From NCBI RefSeq assembly GCF_000003815.2, contig NC_049981.1, positions 3,832,699 to 3,896,698 of the forward strand: DNA of 64,000 bases, given 5' to 3'. Positions 40,301-53,000 of the stretch are shown here, piece after piece. Below the pieces are notes generated by a model. It was not told where the DNA came from, did no database searches, and saw nothing but the letters and a program-made list of their open reading frames with translations. This stretch comes from Branchiostoma floridae. Lineage: Eukaryota > Chordata > Leptocardii > Amphioxiformes > Branchiostomatidae. How positions within the stretch are numbered: the first letter of the stretch is position 1; every line of letters begins with the position of its first letter. Both the position numbers and the translations under genes were made by a program.

Positions 40301-43300
40301 TTCCCCGGGATATCACGTGACTTCCGGTGACGTCATAACCAGAACGTGCATGGCAAACGGGTCATGGACAGAACCGGCCTTTTTCTGCCAAGGTACGAAA
40401 TAAATACGTCATTAAAAAGGGCAGGCTTTAAAACATAAACGGTGGGGTTTCGCTTCACCTCTAAATCCATCGGAGTGTGTGAATCAAGTATTACTTCCTT
40501 TTTCTGTTGATAGTCAATCAAACACATTAAAATTATTGAAGTAGCCTTATGTTTTCTAATAATCTGTTCTCTTGTCTATAGATGTTGACGAGTGTTCTAC
40601 TTTGAACGGCGGCTGTAGCCAGACTTGTACCAACACTGTGGGAAGTTACAACTGCTCCTGTATTGAATGGTTTACATTAGACAGAGACGGACACAACTGT
40701 ACTGGTAAGTCATCTGCTGTCTTTTCATGAATTTTCATGTTTTTTTTTAATGTCAGTGGGCTTCCTTCTCATAAATATGATTATTGAGGTTAAAAACATT
40801 CAAATTAATCTTAAGGTAAGCCCATCCAACTTCGGTTTAATCTTGACATACACATGCCTGACTTGCATCATGTTTTCTGAACGGAGAAGTCAGAAGTAGA
40901 TCATCTACCAACCATAAATTAAATACCAATGTATATTTTGCAACATAAACTAAAAGTACGTTTCAGACACCTCTTCTTGTTTTTTCATACTTTGGTGTGC
41001 CCTTCTAGCATCCTGTTCATTCAAGAAGCACATAGTTCAAAGTGAACATCAGGAAAAGGGTAATTTGAAGACCACACCTTTCATTTTCGAAGTCAAGGTC
41101 AGCACCAGCGGGGAAGGTTTCTTCGTCCGTCTTGACAATCCGGAAAGAAACGGATTTCGTGTGGAGATCAAATCCGGATGGTCCAATGTCATGCGACTGG
41201 GAAATAATCGTGGCAGGGTTGCAAGGGAGCAAACAACAGGTAATGCACGTTGCCATAGCAACTTGATTCTGATTGACACTCCAGATCTTTGAAAGACTCG
41301 ATATCATTTTGAATTTCAAGCTGATTTTTCATCTAATCGACCTTTTAGAATGCCTCTGAAAAAGAACGTTAAGAATACCAGCAACAGCGAAGAGAAAAAT
41401 TATACGGCTAACAAATATAATAATGCTCTCTATATATAAGTCTCTAATGCACAAAGACAAAGATAATTATCTATGTATTACTAAGAACTAAAACAGGAAG
41501 GGTATGGTCTGACACTGACCGTCTAGGCTTTCGAAACACGGTATCACGATGCCTTGCCTAGAGGGATGAGGGATCAAGCAAAAGCTATGAGGCATCGAGA
41601 GAGACGGAGGGAAAGAGTTAAGAAAAACGTCCCGCTCGTCACATCTATGATGAGGCATGTGTCCAAGTAAGTAGATATCACTAGTGTTGTAAGTACAGGA
41701 ATCCAGATTTGACAGGAATCCAGGCTTTCGAAAGCCATCAAGAACGCCTACCAAGGGCTATGAGGGACTCGGAGAGACAGACGGAAAGACTTCAAATCAT
41801 CCGAAAAAATGCCCTTTAGACTGATAAGGAGGCATGCATCCATGTGAGCAAGCGATGTAAGAACAGGAATCTGGTTTTAAGATGTTGTTATTTGTTCATA
41901 ACTTTACTTTTATGATTTAGACATGACGTCGGCTGAAGAGTTCCGACGATTCTGGATCTGCTGGTCGAAAGGTGGAAGTGGTGGAGTGGGCAGGGCTGGA
42001 GAGGTGGAACCCTTCATGAGCTGGACACAGCCTTACGTTGGTGACATCAGCATTCTCCGTTACGGGATCTCCGGACTGAATGTTTTCGCAGAATTTATGT
42101 TCAACTGTACACAAGGTAACGGTCGTCCATTATAATTACAGATATTGTGGCATTGCCCTCATCTGTTGTTTCCGACCATGCGTACTGGAGCCATCATACA
42201 CATTATAGTATGGTGATTACTTTCAAGTACATTCACTTACAATATCAGTTTCATATAAGTTAAATGATTTCAGATTTCCATGACGTAGTTCTATGCATTT
42301 TGACCTCTGACATACGCTGGTATGTGTGTTTGTATATGTATATTTAGATATATATATATATATATAATATGACATTTTTATCTCAACTAAAGGAAGTGAG
42401 CCCAATGGGTATTTCTACTCACTGAAGTCATTAAAAGTAGATTTCTTCTTTTTAGATGGATTTCCCGGAGTGTGCGTTGACCCACCGACCCAGGACAACA
42501 CTACCGGGCCCGTGTGCGACTGTCCTTATCTGCTGGGGGAGAACTGCACCTACCCATGTTCCCCGGGATTTCACGTCACTTCCGGTGACGTCATAACCAG
42601 AACATGTACAGCAGATGGGTCATGGACAGAACCGGAGTTTTTCTGTCAAGGTATGAGATAAAACGCGTGCCTGCGAAGCTGGTGTGTTACGCCGAAGGGT
42701 GGTTATACCGGCTACATTGTGAGTCACAGATTACGTTACAGAATCTTGTGTGTTAAGCCAAAGGGCGGTTATTTTGGCAATATGGGTACTTGATACATAA
42801 ACAGATACACAAAACAGAAACAAGAACAAAACTAAAATTGGAAGCACATACATAAAATAGATATTTGTATTAGACAACATTGTTTACCCCGTGTTGGTTA
42901 TCATCTCTTGCACAGAACTTTCGACATCAACGTCACAGGCAACAACAAAAAGTTCAAAAGCAACAGCAACTTCAACAACAACTGCAATAAAATCATCACG
43001 GCAAACTATAGCTCCATCAACCAACTGGTTCCCGACCACACAGACCAGCACAGTTCGTCTGATGGACACTTCCACTATGACCACTACAGACGTGATGCCA
43101 ACAACCTCTACAACAACCGTCAAAACAACAACGCGCTTCGTCTTCGGGGGTAAACAAAAAAGCCAACGAGTCTAGCGATAAGCCTTTTTTTTTTTGCTTT
43201 TTTCTGATTTCAGATTTTGTAAAACAATTCTTCAGTCAAATGATTTCCCTTTTTCTCCACAGATGCTGATGTAGATTCATTTGATTATTCGGATGACGAA

Positions 43301-46300
43301 GTTTCCAGCATGTCGCCCATGACCACACTCCCCACCCTGCCGCCCAGTACAGCCGAGCCGACACCTCCGCCTCCTGTTTTCACCACTACTCAAGAATCGA
43401 CCTCAAAGGAGCCCTTTCTAATAGAGGTAATAGTACAGATCATGCATTCATGTCATATTTCTTAACAGTTGTTTCTGCTTCATTAGATTCTACGTATTTT
43501 GTATTTTTGCCATTTATGCAACCAAATAATAGCAAATATTGACGAAAGATTTGATTTCACAATTCCTTAAAATGCAGGAGGATATCCCTGTTATTATCAA
43601 GGCTCTAAATGAGAAAGTTAATCACTTCAGCGGTTCACTGGAGGATCGCAAGGAGCTTCTCAAAGGTTCTGTTTTCTTTTGAAATACTTCATGAAGATAC
43701 CAACTTCTTAATGTTACTTTGTCAACGGATACCACGGGCACATTTCTTGTGACAAAATGTTGGGCATCGACTATATGGAGCATGCATCTGCTTATAATGC
43801 ATGGTCAAGAAAACAAAAAACGGCAAAGTTACAATACATGCCTGCTTGAATCATTCAACACTCTTTAAGCTTCAAGTTATTACCAATCCTGTATTGTTCT
43901 TCCACCATCCACTGCATTAATACTTGTATGTAACTGACAACGTGTTCCATACTATACATACAGAAGTGACTGACTCAACATCGTCGGTGCTACGAGCTCA
44001 GAGCAGTAGCAGGAAAACCGTTGCTATGGAGACGACCATTGACCTTTCCTCTGGTGTCACAGATGAGTTAAAGAACCTGATAGACGTCAAGTCTACTGAC
44101 AAATCACCGATGGAGCAGCTGATACAGGAGAAAAATGAAAAAGAACGTCTGAAATCTCGGGTATGGAGTATAAATTTGACACCATTCCTAAAGTCAGGAA
44201 CCATGTCTTCACAGTTCACTGTAAGATTGAAATACAGTCCAGATGACAGTGACAATGTTCCAGCACAATGTCAATCAAGGTTAGACATTCAGGTAATAAG
44301 GTTTTACCAATTCAGTGTTTGGGTTTACAAGCTGACAAATCCTGATGTTCGTCCAGTCTCTGACGAAGGACATAGGATGCTGTCTACTAGTAACTTTTAT
44401 TCCAGCACAACATAAACCCACAGAAAGATTTCGGGAGGCATATTAATCTGTGAAAAATCATTTTGTGTACATTTATCTCACAATACAGGTTATCAGTGAA
44501 ACGAAAGACATGCTGGCAGTGTTGGAGGCGGCAGCAGACAAACTGTTGGAAGAGGCACCACCGGAAGGAAATATGACGCACATCCGGTCAGACGGTGTGC
44601 TCACGGCCGTGAAGAAGAGTATTCCGGATATTGGTACCGTTCCTATCAGTCAGGATGTCGGCTCCATCGTGTTCACAAAAGAGGACAGCCTTCCCGAGGA
44701 ATCCATCATGAAGGTATGACAATAATCCTATTGACCTAAGTCATTCTTTATCTATTTCCTTATACATCTGCATTCAATTCTTCTGATGTCTGATGTCATT
44801 GTCACAATTTTGTAGCCGGTAAAAGAGCGATGTTTCAATATCGTTTGAAAATTGTGGTTCACAAAATTTAAAGGCCATTAATTCTATGCCTCTCTCAGGT
44901 TGTGGCATTTGTTGAGGATCCATTTGTATGGAGTGTAGAGAAAACTGAGGTAACGTCATCGGTAGTCATGGTAACAATCACCAAAGAGAAGGATCTACCT
45001 GACGCATCAAACCTGCAGCCAAACATCACCGTCGTCGTCAAACAGAGAGTGAAGTTTGGGACCACGAGTGACACAGAAGAACAGTATGATGACACCCTGC
45101 CGACATCATACAGGCAGAACCTTGATGATGCAGGTAGATCCTTCCCTCTGACCAAGGTACCCAGCCGTGACACCAACATGAAGCATCACGCCATGTACAT
45201 CGCCGATGGAGGCCAGGTGCCCCTGCTCAGATTCTCAGTCGATGACGTCGACACGGAGCTGCAGGTGTACTTCCGGTTTCACGACTTCCCAACTGAGGAA
45301 GAATACGACTACACAAGAACCGTCAAACCTCCTGAAGTCACAGATTATGACGGTTTTGACATGCCGTTTGGTCTCGTTTACTCCAACTTCAACATTTCAT
45401 TCATTCCGGAGATGACAATGGAAAGCGGATGGCTCATGGTTGGGGTGAAGAGAAAAGGTGGACATTATTTGATTAGTACTGTCTAGGGCTGGGTATCGGT
45501 ACAGCGTACCGATACAAAACCAGTTTTTCTTATTGGACCGGTCCAGAAAAACCGGACCTGAAAAAATTGTGTGGACCGAATGTTGGACCGATTGGAAATT
45601 TAACAGATTATTTCATAAGGCATTCAAACGTTTTGGCGCTTGCAGGTGGAAAAAAATAACAAGAGTGAAGTAGAGTAGAGTTTATAATAATTTCTACCAA
45701 GTTTTACAGCCAATCGTACAGGTGCAGTTAGCGTTGTAGGATTTTAAAACGCCAGTGTAAGTCTAATACACCACCAAACAGATTTCTTTCTAGTGAAATG
45801 GACCATTGGTATGAGTCATACTGAAACAGGTCCAGGTTCAGGTCCGGACCTGGACCTGATCCTTTGGACCTGAACCGGACCTGGACCTGAATTTTCTGTA
45901 CCGGTACCCAGCCCTAGTACTGTCGCATTTCTATCGTAGCAGATGTTTAATATGAGCAACACAATGTTAAAAGTAGTAAGAAGTTTATTGCATATACTAG
46001 TACTTGTCCGTGAGTTAATTGCAGGCGCAGACAAATAATGTAGAATGTATATCATGTGTCTACTCTAGTCAAAAAGTTATATTCAAATTCCAAGTTATTG
46101 GCTTCTACATCATTTTATGAGACTAATGTTTCCCCATGATATTTGGTTGTGGATCAGGCGGAGACCTATCTCATGGTGGTGTGAGGCGGCTGCTGACGTC
46201 AGCAGACCTTCAGACCCCTCCCTCTCGTGACGTCATCCCTGCAGTATTCACACTGCAGACTGCTGCAGTCTCCTGTCTGATGCGGGAAAACGAGACCCAG

Positions 46301-49300
46301 ACGTGGGACAACCGCCGCTGCCAGGTTTTACTGACTTAGCCATCTCATAGTATCTTACTACTTAGTTAAACTAATTGCCCCACTAAATGCCGATGTAGTC
46401 ATTTGGATGTGACCTATGTATGTAATCATTTACTCCTAAAACATTTTGTAAATAAATATATTCTTGACCGAGTTGTTTTAGACAGAAAACAGAAAACTGA
46501 TGCTTTTTGTTCCAATTTGCTTTTATCATCCTCATCATAACCATACATTACGCTGGACTTTGTATTTCCAGGTTTTTACAATTATAGTTACTGCTGTTTT
46601 CCTCATAACTAATATAATAACATTTTGTACTATCTCCATCGTAGGTTGGGATTGAAACGAACGAAGAGACCACACGGTGCACGTGTGACATGACACCAAG
46701 TAGCGATGGGAAAAGTTCGAGGGTGATCTTGGCATCGTCTTTTCTGGCACTTCCCAATTTCGTGGACTTCAACATGTTTGGCAGAAACACAGACAAGTTG
46801 TCCACAAATACAACCGTATTTGGAACGATCATAGCACTGTGGATGATATTTTTGATGTCCCAACTATTGATATTACAGTCAAACATCAGGGTACGTCAAG
46901 TTCACTAGTTGTATGTTTCTTGTTCAAATTCTGTATGATATTCTAGGCTTAACATTATTGTTCACGGTACCTAAAATTTAGTACGTTGAACGCTCTTATT
47001 GCAAGCCCCTCCAACCGATACTGATAACATCATTATTCAGTGCAATGTAAGCACAATCTGTATCAGCTATCTATTCGCTAAAACTCAGTTACGCAAGCAA
47101 CTGGATGTTGCTTGAGTAACTGCTTTTTGGCGTATCTTATTACGTGAATGTCTCACCTTCATGTCTATTGTTTGTAAAAAAAAAATCTTTACTCGGTCAA
47201 ACCTTTTCAGAGCCACATCGCTCTCAGCACCGCAGTAGGAAACAGTATTGCTGTTGGACAAGCAGCAAATCTCACCAAAGGTAACCCCAGTATGGCGGTT
47301 GTTCCCAAAGTCTCCACAATCCCTTCAGACGTTCCCGGCGCGGACTACGTCTACGTCGTGTCCGTCCGTACGGGAACCCAGCCTGATGCCGGCACGGCGT
47401 CTGTGGTCGGGCTGATGATCACAGGGTCAGAGGGCAGGACAGCCATGGTCACTCTCAACCCTGCAGGCCTGGTGAGATGTGTTGGTTATATGTGTTTCAA
47501 TAGTTTCAAATGTGTGTGTGTGTACCTAGATAGATCTAGATACTCTAAACACGCGAAGGAAAAATAGGGTGATGGGATTGTTTTGTTGATTTGTGACAAG
47601 ATATAGCATGAACAAGGTAATGAAGATATTACCATGGAGATAAGGAATGAACACAACTAAAAACGATATTCACTAATCGCAAATTGCAAGTTTGTAATTT
47701 CTATGTTTTTGATAGATCCTTGCCAGAGGTAGTGACACGTACCACATCATGTCGACACCGGCCTCCATCGGCGAGCTCCAGTCTGTACAGGTCTGGCACG
47801 ACAGCTCCGGGAAGGGCGCCATGGAGTCACTCTTCATAGACAACGTCAAGGTCTGGGACGTACAGACATCACAAGGGTGGGTACAGGATCAACTTTTGGC
47901 TATTTGATTTCTATCCATGGTTTAAGACTGTGGCCTCAGTCCAAGTGTACTCTACAAGATCTACAGGCTTCAGGAATTAATTTGGCACTTTTCACTTAAA
48001 TATCAGTAAGAATACGTGCTCATATTAACGCTGTCAAGATATATCTAATCGCTGATTTCAACAGACAACTTTCCATATTTTTGTATATCATGACTGACAC
48101 ATAATAGTAGGGTGTTTATCCGGAATGAGTTTACCCTGCTGCTTTTAGATCTTGAGCAAAATCAATTCCTTATATGATAATGATTGTCTTTCTTTGCACA
48201 GATGCTTTTTCCCATGTTACACTTGGCTGTCCTCTACAAAAGGAGACGGTAGGACAATAAGGACATTGAAGGCAGCTGATGGAGAAATATGGTAAGGACA
48301 TCTAAGTCCCGTATACACACATCATATATCAGCCAACATGGAATACAAGCAATTTTCCTGTCTTGAGACATGATTTACGTTAGAGACACATGTTTATGTC
48401 GTTATATTTACCATAGGATGTCCGAGTACACCCTGCCGACGTTTTCGTACCTTGTGTACGACGACCATCTGCTCCTGTCAGCCGTGTGTAACTCCGGCGT
48501 GAGACACTTCAGCCGGGCGCAGCGCCTGGTTTGCTGCCTGGCTCAGACCACCCTGTGGATGGTGGGCAGTGCCATGTGGTACGGGGTCAAACTGGGTGCA
48601 CAAGATGTCATTTTGTTCGACGCTGGAGTCATCACTCTCCGTCTATCGGAACTGATTGGTACTGCAGCTACATCCTTCACAGTGTTCCTGCCAGTTTACG
48701 TCATCCTCGTGCCGATGTTTCGCAAGCAGCCTGCGTTGGAGGATCAGATTCCCTCAGGAGTGATGAAAAGGCCGACATCTCAAACGACCTGTCGGTTTCC
48801 GTACAAGACGGTGGCGTGGATCCTCGCCATCCTGGCGTCTGTCTGCAGCAGCTTCTTCGTCATCGTGTACAGTCTGCAGTTTGGAGCTGGGAGAAGCCAG
48901 GCCTGGCTCAAGGACTTCGTCCTGACATTCCTGTTCTCTATATTTTTGCTAGAGCCTGTTCAGGTTGGTACTAGTCATGGATTTTAGTGTACTGAGATGT
49001 TATAGGTTAGTGGTACGATGTATAACAATTATAATATACAAGGCACTTGAACGTACATTTTAAAACTATTGATATTTTATGAGTGACCTATGGTAAAGAA
49101 AGAAAGAATAGCTACAAAAACGCTAGTGACGTTATAAACCATGCTGATTTTTGTGACTGCCTCTGAAATTTTACAGTGTGAATGGAACGATATGTAGAAA
49201 TACGTCGGATAATGTTTGAAAGATGGGCTCTTGTTCAGGACATCTACGAAAACGCTTGTGACTTAAACAACATACACACTTTGCAGATTTTTCTGACTGC

Positions 49301-50004
49301 TTACACAAAGACAGTCGTCATCGGACCTATTGTTTGGTCTGTAAAGGCATGTGTTCGAGCAGTTTTGGGGACAAATTTATTGGACAGTGGGCGCTGTCCA
49401 ATAGGTGTTCCTCAAACAAAGAGCAAGGATTATGATGGTGAGTCCCCACACTACTTCGGCCACACAGGCTGATCATCTTTCTTTGTTTCACAAAGACAGC
49501 ATCTATTATGACATTTCTTTTAAGTACTTAAAACGAAAAATATTGTTATGTTGCAGATGGTATTACCAATAGAATTTTAAAAAAAAACTTAATTAAGAAT
49601 GTTCTCTTAGCCAAAGCGATAAAATTGAGATTTATTTGTTTACACTATTTCATTAGCTAACTTCATTGGTGTTCTGTATTCCTGATTCAGTTCCCTCTCG
49701 GAGGGTTTTGCCACCATCCCCGAAGAAAACCGACCATGATCCGAACTGGACCGAGAGGATGACTACAGGTAGAAACATCCTGGTGCTCCTGGTGTTTCTG
49801 CTCATCTTCACTGGAAATGCCTTCTATATCGGGATTCTGGGCTTTGACAGACACGCCTATCATATCAGGACCTCTCTGGAGAACAGTCTGCTATCCGAGT
49901 ATGAGGAGGTACGGTTAGAAAAACAAGCCGGCGATAACCCAGTGGTCGAAATATTTAGAAAATTGAAGGGCAAATGTCGTACATTTTACGCTATTTTGCT
50001 TGGT

Positions 50005-50067
<63 letters not shown>

Positions 50068-53000
50068 TTGGTTAGTTGGTTGGTTGGTTGGTTGGTTGGT
50101 TGGTTGGTTGGTTGGTTGGTTGGTTGGTTGGTTGGTTGGTTGGCTGGTTGGCTAGCTGGATAGTTGGTTGGTTGGCTAGCTGGATAGTTGGTTGGTTGGT
50201 TGGCTAGCTGGATAGTTGGTTGGTTGGTCGGGTGGTTGGTCGGCATAACCGTTAAATCACCTTGATGCGTAACACGCCTGTGAGTAGCTGACAATGATGA
50301 TATATTGGACCATGATGACTGCAAACAGCAATCATTGACCATCCCAACTACGAGCCATTTATCAGCAAGTTTACAGCAACAGAAAAATCACAACCATGTC
50401 GTAATCTTACACTGTCTTCTCAGGTCTCCACAGTAGACGATGCCTGGGAGTGGCTGTCGTCTGAACTGATCCCGTCTCTCCACCCAGAGCGGGGGTACAG
50501 CGGGCAGAAGCTCAGCTGGCTGGACAAACAGTTTCCGGCTGGAACAAACGCGTTCCGGATCGGTCCTGTTCGCCTGGAGAGAACCACCGAGTATCCAGGT
50601 AAACAAAATGCTTCTAATCGACCATAAAGCGTTTTGGTGTAGTTTGGGTCAGTTATTCAATAGTCACAATGAGCAGTTGAGCTGGTCTCAGTCAAGTTTT
50701 TGACATAAGGAGAAGAAATGCTGTTAATGCCATATATAACTCGTAACCTCCTAATATATACCCTTAGCGTCATACCTTGATGTGACTTTGGTGACATTGA
50801 GTAGAATAAAATTACGTGTAAAAGTGGTCAAAAAAGGTCTTTATCGGGATGTCCGTTCAATTGCAGAGGACCCTATAGATATAGACCTCGAAACCAGTAA
50901 ACAAAAACTGTACCCTGCGTTGATGATGAATCTACTAAATGGAGCTCTCGGCCGACAGAGTGAAAAGAACTGTTCGAGCAACGACACCACAATTATTGTC
51001 GACGAAGTCAGGTATGATAAACCAATGGTTACAGATCAAATGCAATTTATGCTGATGGATTGTTGGCAAGTCTCATTTACGTATCCGGAGAAAATGAGCT
51101 CAACTCCCATCATCAATTTGTTTCATTAAACATTGACTCTCATAATTACGCCGAATGCCATAATACCGCCACATGGCAAGAAATACATATATTTAAAGTG
51201 ATTTAAAGAGATGTACCAATGCAGCATCAGTGATCCTGAGGTATGTAAACTTAAGATATTTAGACAATCTTGAGAAGGCCTCTATGACAATGAGTCGGTA
51301 TTATGGAGTTATGAGAGTTGATGTTATATGTTAACCCCTGAATTTTCGTTGATAGATATTTGCAATCGAAATTTAATGTTTTTATTTACTTTCTTTGCTA
51401 GAAAATTTTCGTTATTGTTTATTTCAGAAACAGGAGTTCGGCGTGTTTGACTATGGTAGACCTGCCACGAGTTGTTGGTCAGGCTGCTGCAGTGATAGAC
51501 TTCCTAAAACAGACCGGCTGGATCCTGATGGTTTCAGACACTCTCATCCTCCGGGCCAACTTCTACCACCCTGACGTGAAGCTATTCAGTAGCGTGGTGT
51601 TCAGGCTGCAGTACCTCCCAGGGGGCGCTGCTGAACTGCAGCCCAGTATCCAGACTTTCCGGCTGTTCCAGTACCAGACAGCAGACGACTATGTCCAGAT
51701 GCTTTTTCACATCTTGTTCGTCCTTTTCTACATCTACAACGTCCTCAATGAGATTTGGAACATACAGAAGAGCGGTCGTGCGTACTTCACCAGTTTCTGG
51801 AACATTTTGATCCTGTGCAACATTGGCTTGTCCACAGCCGTTATTGTGATCTTCGCACTTCGGTACATCCAGGCAGCTGCTGCACTGCGTGACATACAAC
51901 AAGCAAAAGGTATCTGCTGACATTTGGAGGAAAGCATAAACCATTTTTGCTTGTGTGAATGGTATAACATGCTTTTTCGCGTAATGTTTATTGATGAAGT
52001 CCAAATGTTTACAGTAACGCAAATGGAATTTTCACAGGGCTGTTCGGCATCAATGAGTTTGTAGACATCAGTACCGCAGGCCAATGGGACGCTACCTTCA
52101 AGGAGGTTCTGTCCTTCTCCATCTTCATCAGTACCTTCAGCATCCTGCGGGTTCTGAACTTCTCCAGGGGCGTGGCTACCGTCTACGCTCTACCTCGTGT
52201 ATGTACAACTCATCTTGCTCGCTTTCTACACTAAAAAGCAACATTTTAGACCATTCTGTTTGGCCAGAACATTGTAAATCAGAAATAACAAGTTGGTGTT
52301 TTTCCCTGTTTACACTAGCTGCTATATGGGGAGTTCTTTGGATTTTCCCTGCACATGTTGGTCATCATTGTGGCCTACGGCTTCAGCGGGATTTTGATCT
52401 TCGGCAAAAATATGGAGACCTTCTCCGGCTTTAAGAAAACGTCGTACGTGCTGTTTGAGATGGGCTTGGGGAGGCCGTTCGTCGGAGTCTTTGCGGACGA
52501 TATGAAGGCAGTGGATCGTGTCATGGGACCTCTTTATTATTCTACATTCGTCATGGTCTTCGTCTTTTACCTGGTTAGCCAAAAATCAGATTATTTCATT
52601 CTGTCTTATGTATACATATATGTATCATGATTTGTTATCACCAACCATTTTTAAGTTTGCATAATAATTGCAACAGCTTCATCAACACTATATAGCAAAA
52701 TACCTATGTTCTCCTGCAGATGAATCTGGGAGTGGGGATGCTCTGTAACTGGCTGAGCTACTGTCAGACGTCAGACGACATCGGCGTGGACACGGCGATG
52801 GGTGATTACTTCTGGAACTCCTTCAGGAGTCTTCTGAGCATGCGTCATGAGTCCCAGACCTTTGACGGTAATATTATACCTACCAATGTCTAACATTTTT
52901 GTTAGCTCATTGCAGTTTATATTTTTGCGACCAAAACGTTTTTTCCAACGACAGCATTTAATTGCACTTATAAGATCCCAGGAAGTTATTTTGTGATTCC

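Noticed and set aside
25257-42115. Active farnesoic acid O-methyltransferase enzymes
   Set aside because: The domains are secreted-side modules between discoidin and sushi units, with no SAM-binding fold visible; the name is only the Pfam family label.
44161-44415. Coding extension past the 44160 donor
   Set aside because: The frame remains open, but the next exon at 44489 joins in phase 0 from 44160 and carries the expected GAIN-like helices.
49986-50342. Minus-strand frame rich in Gln, Pro and Asn (NQPTNQPT)
   Set aside because: Reverse reading of the GGCT/GGTT microsatellite in an intron.
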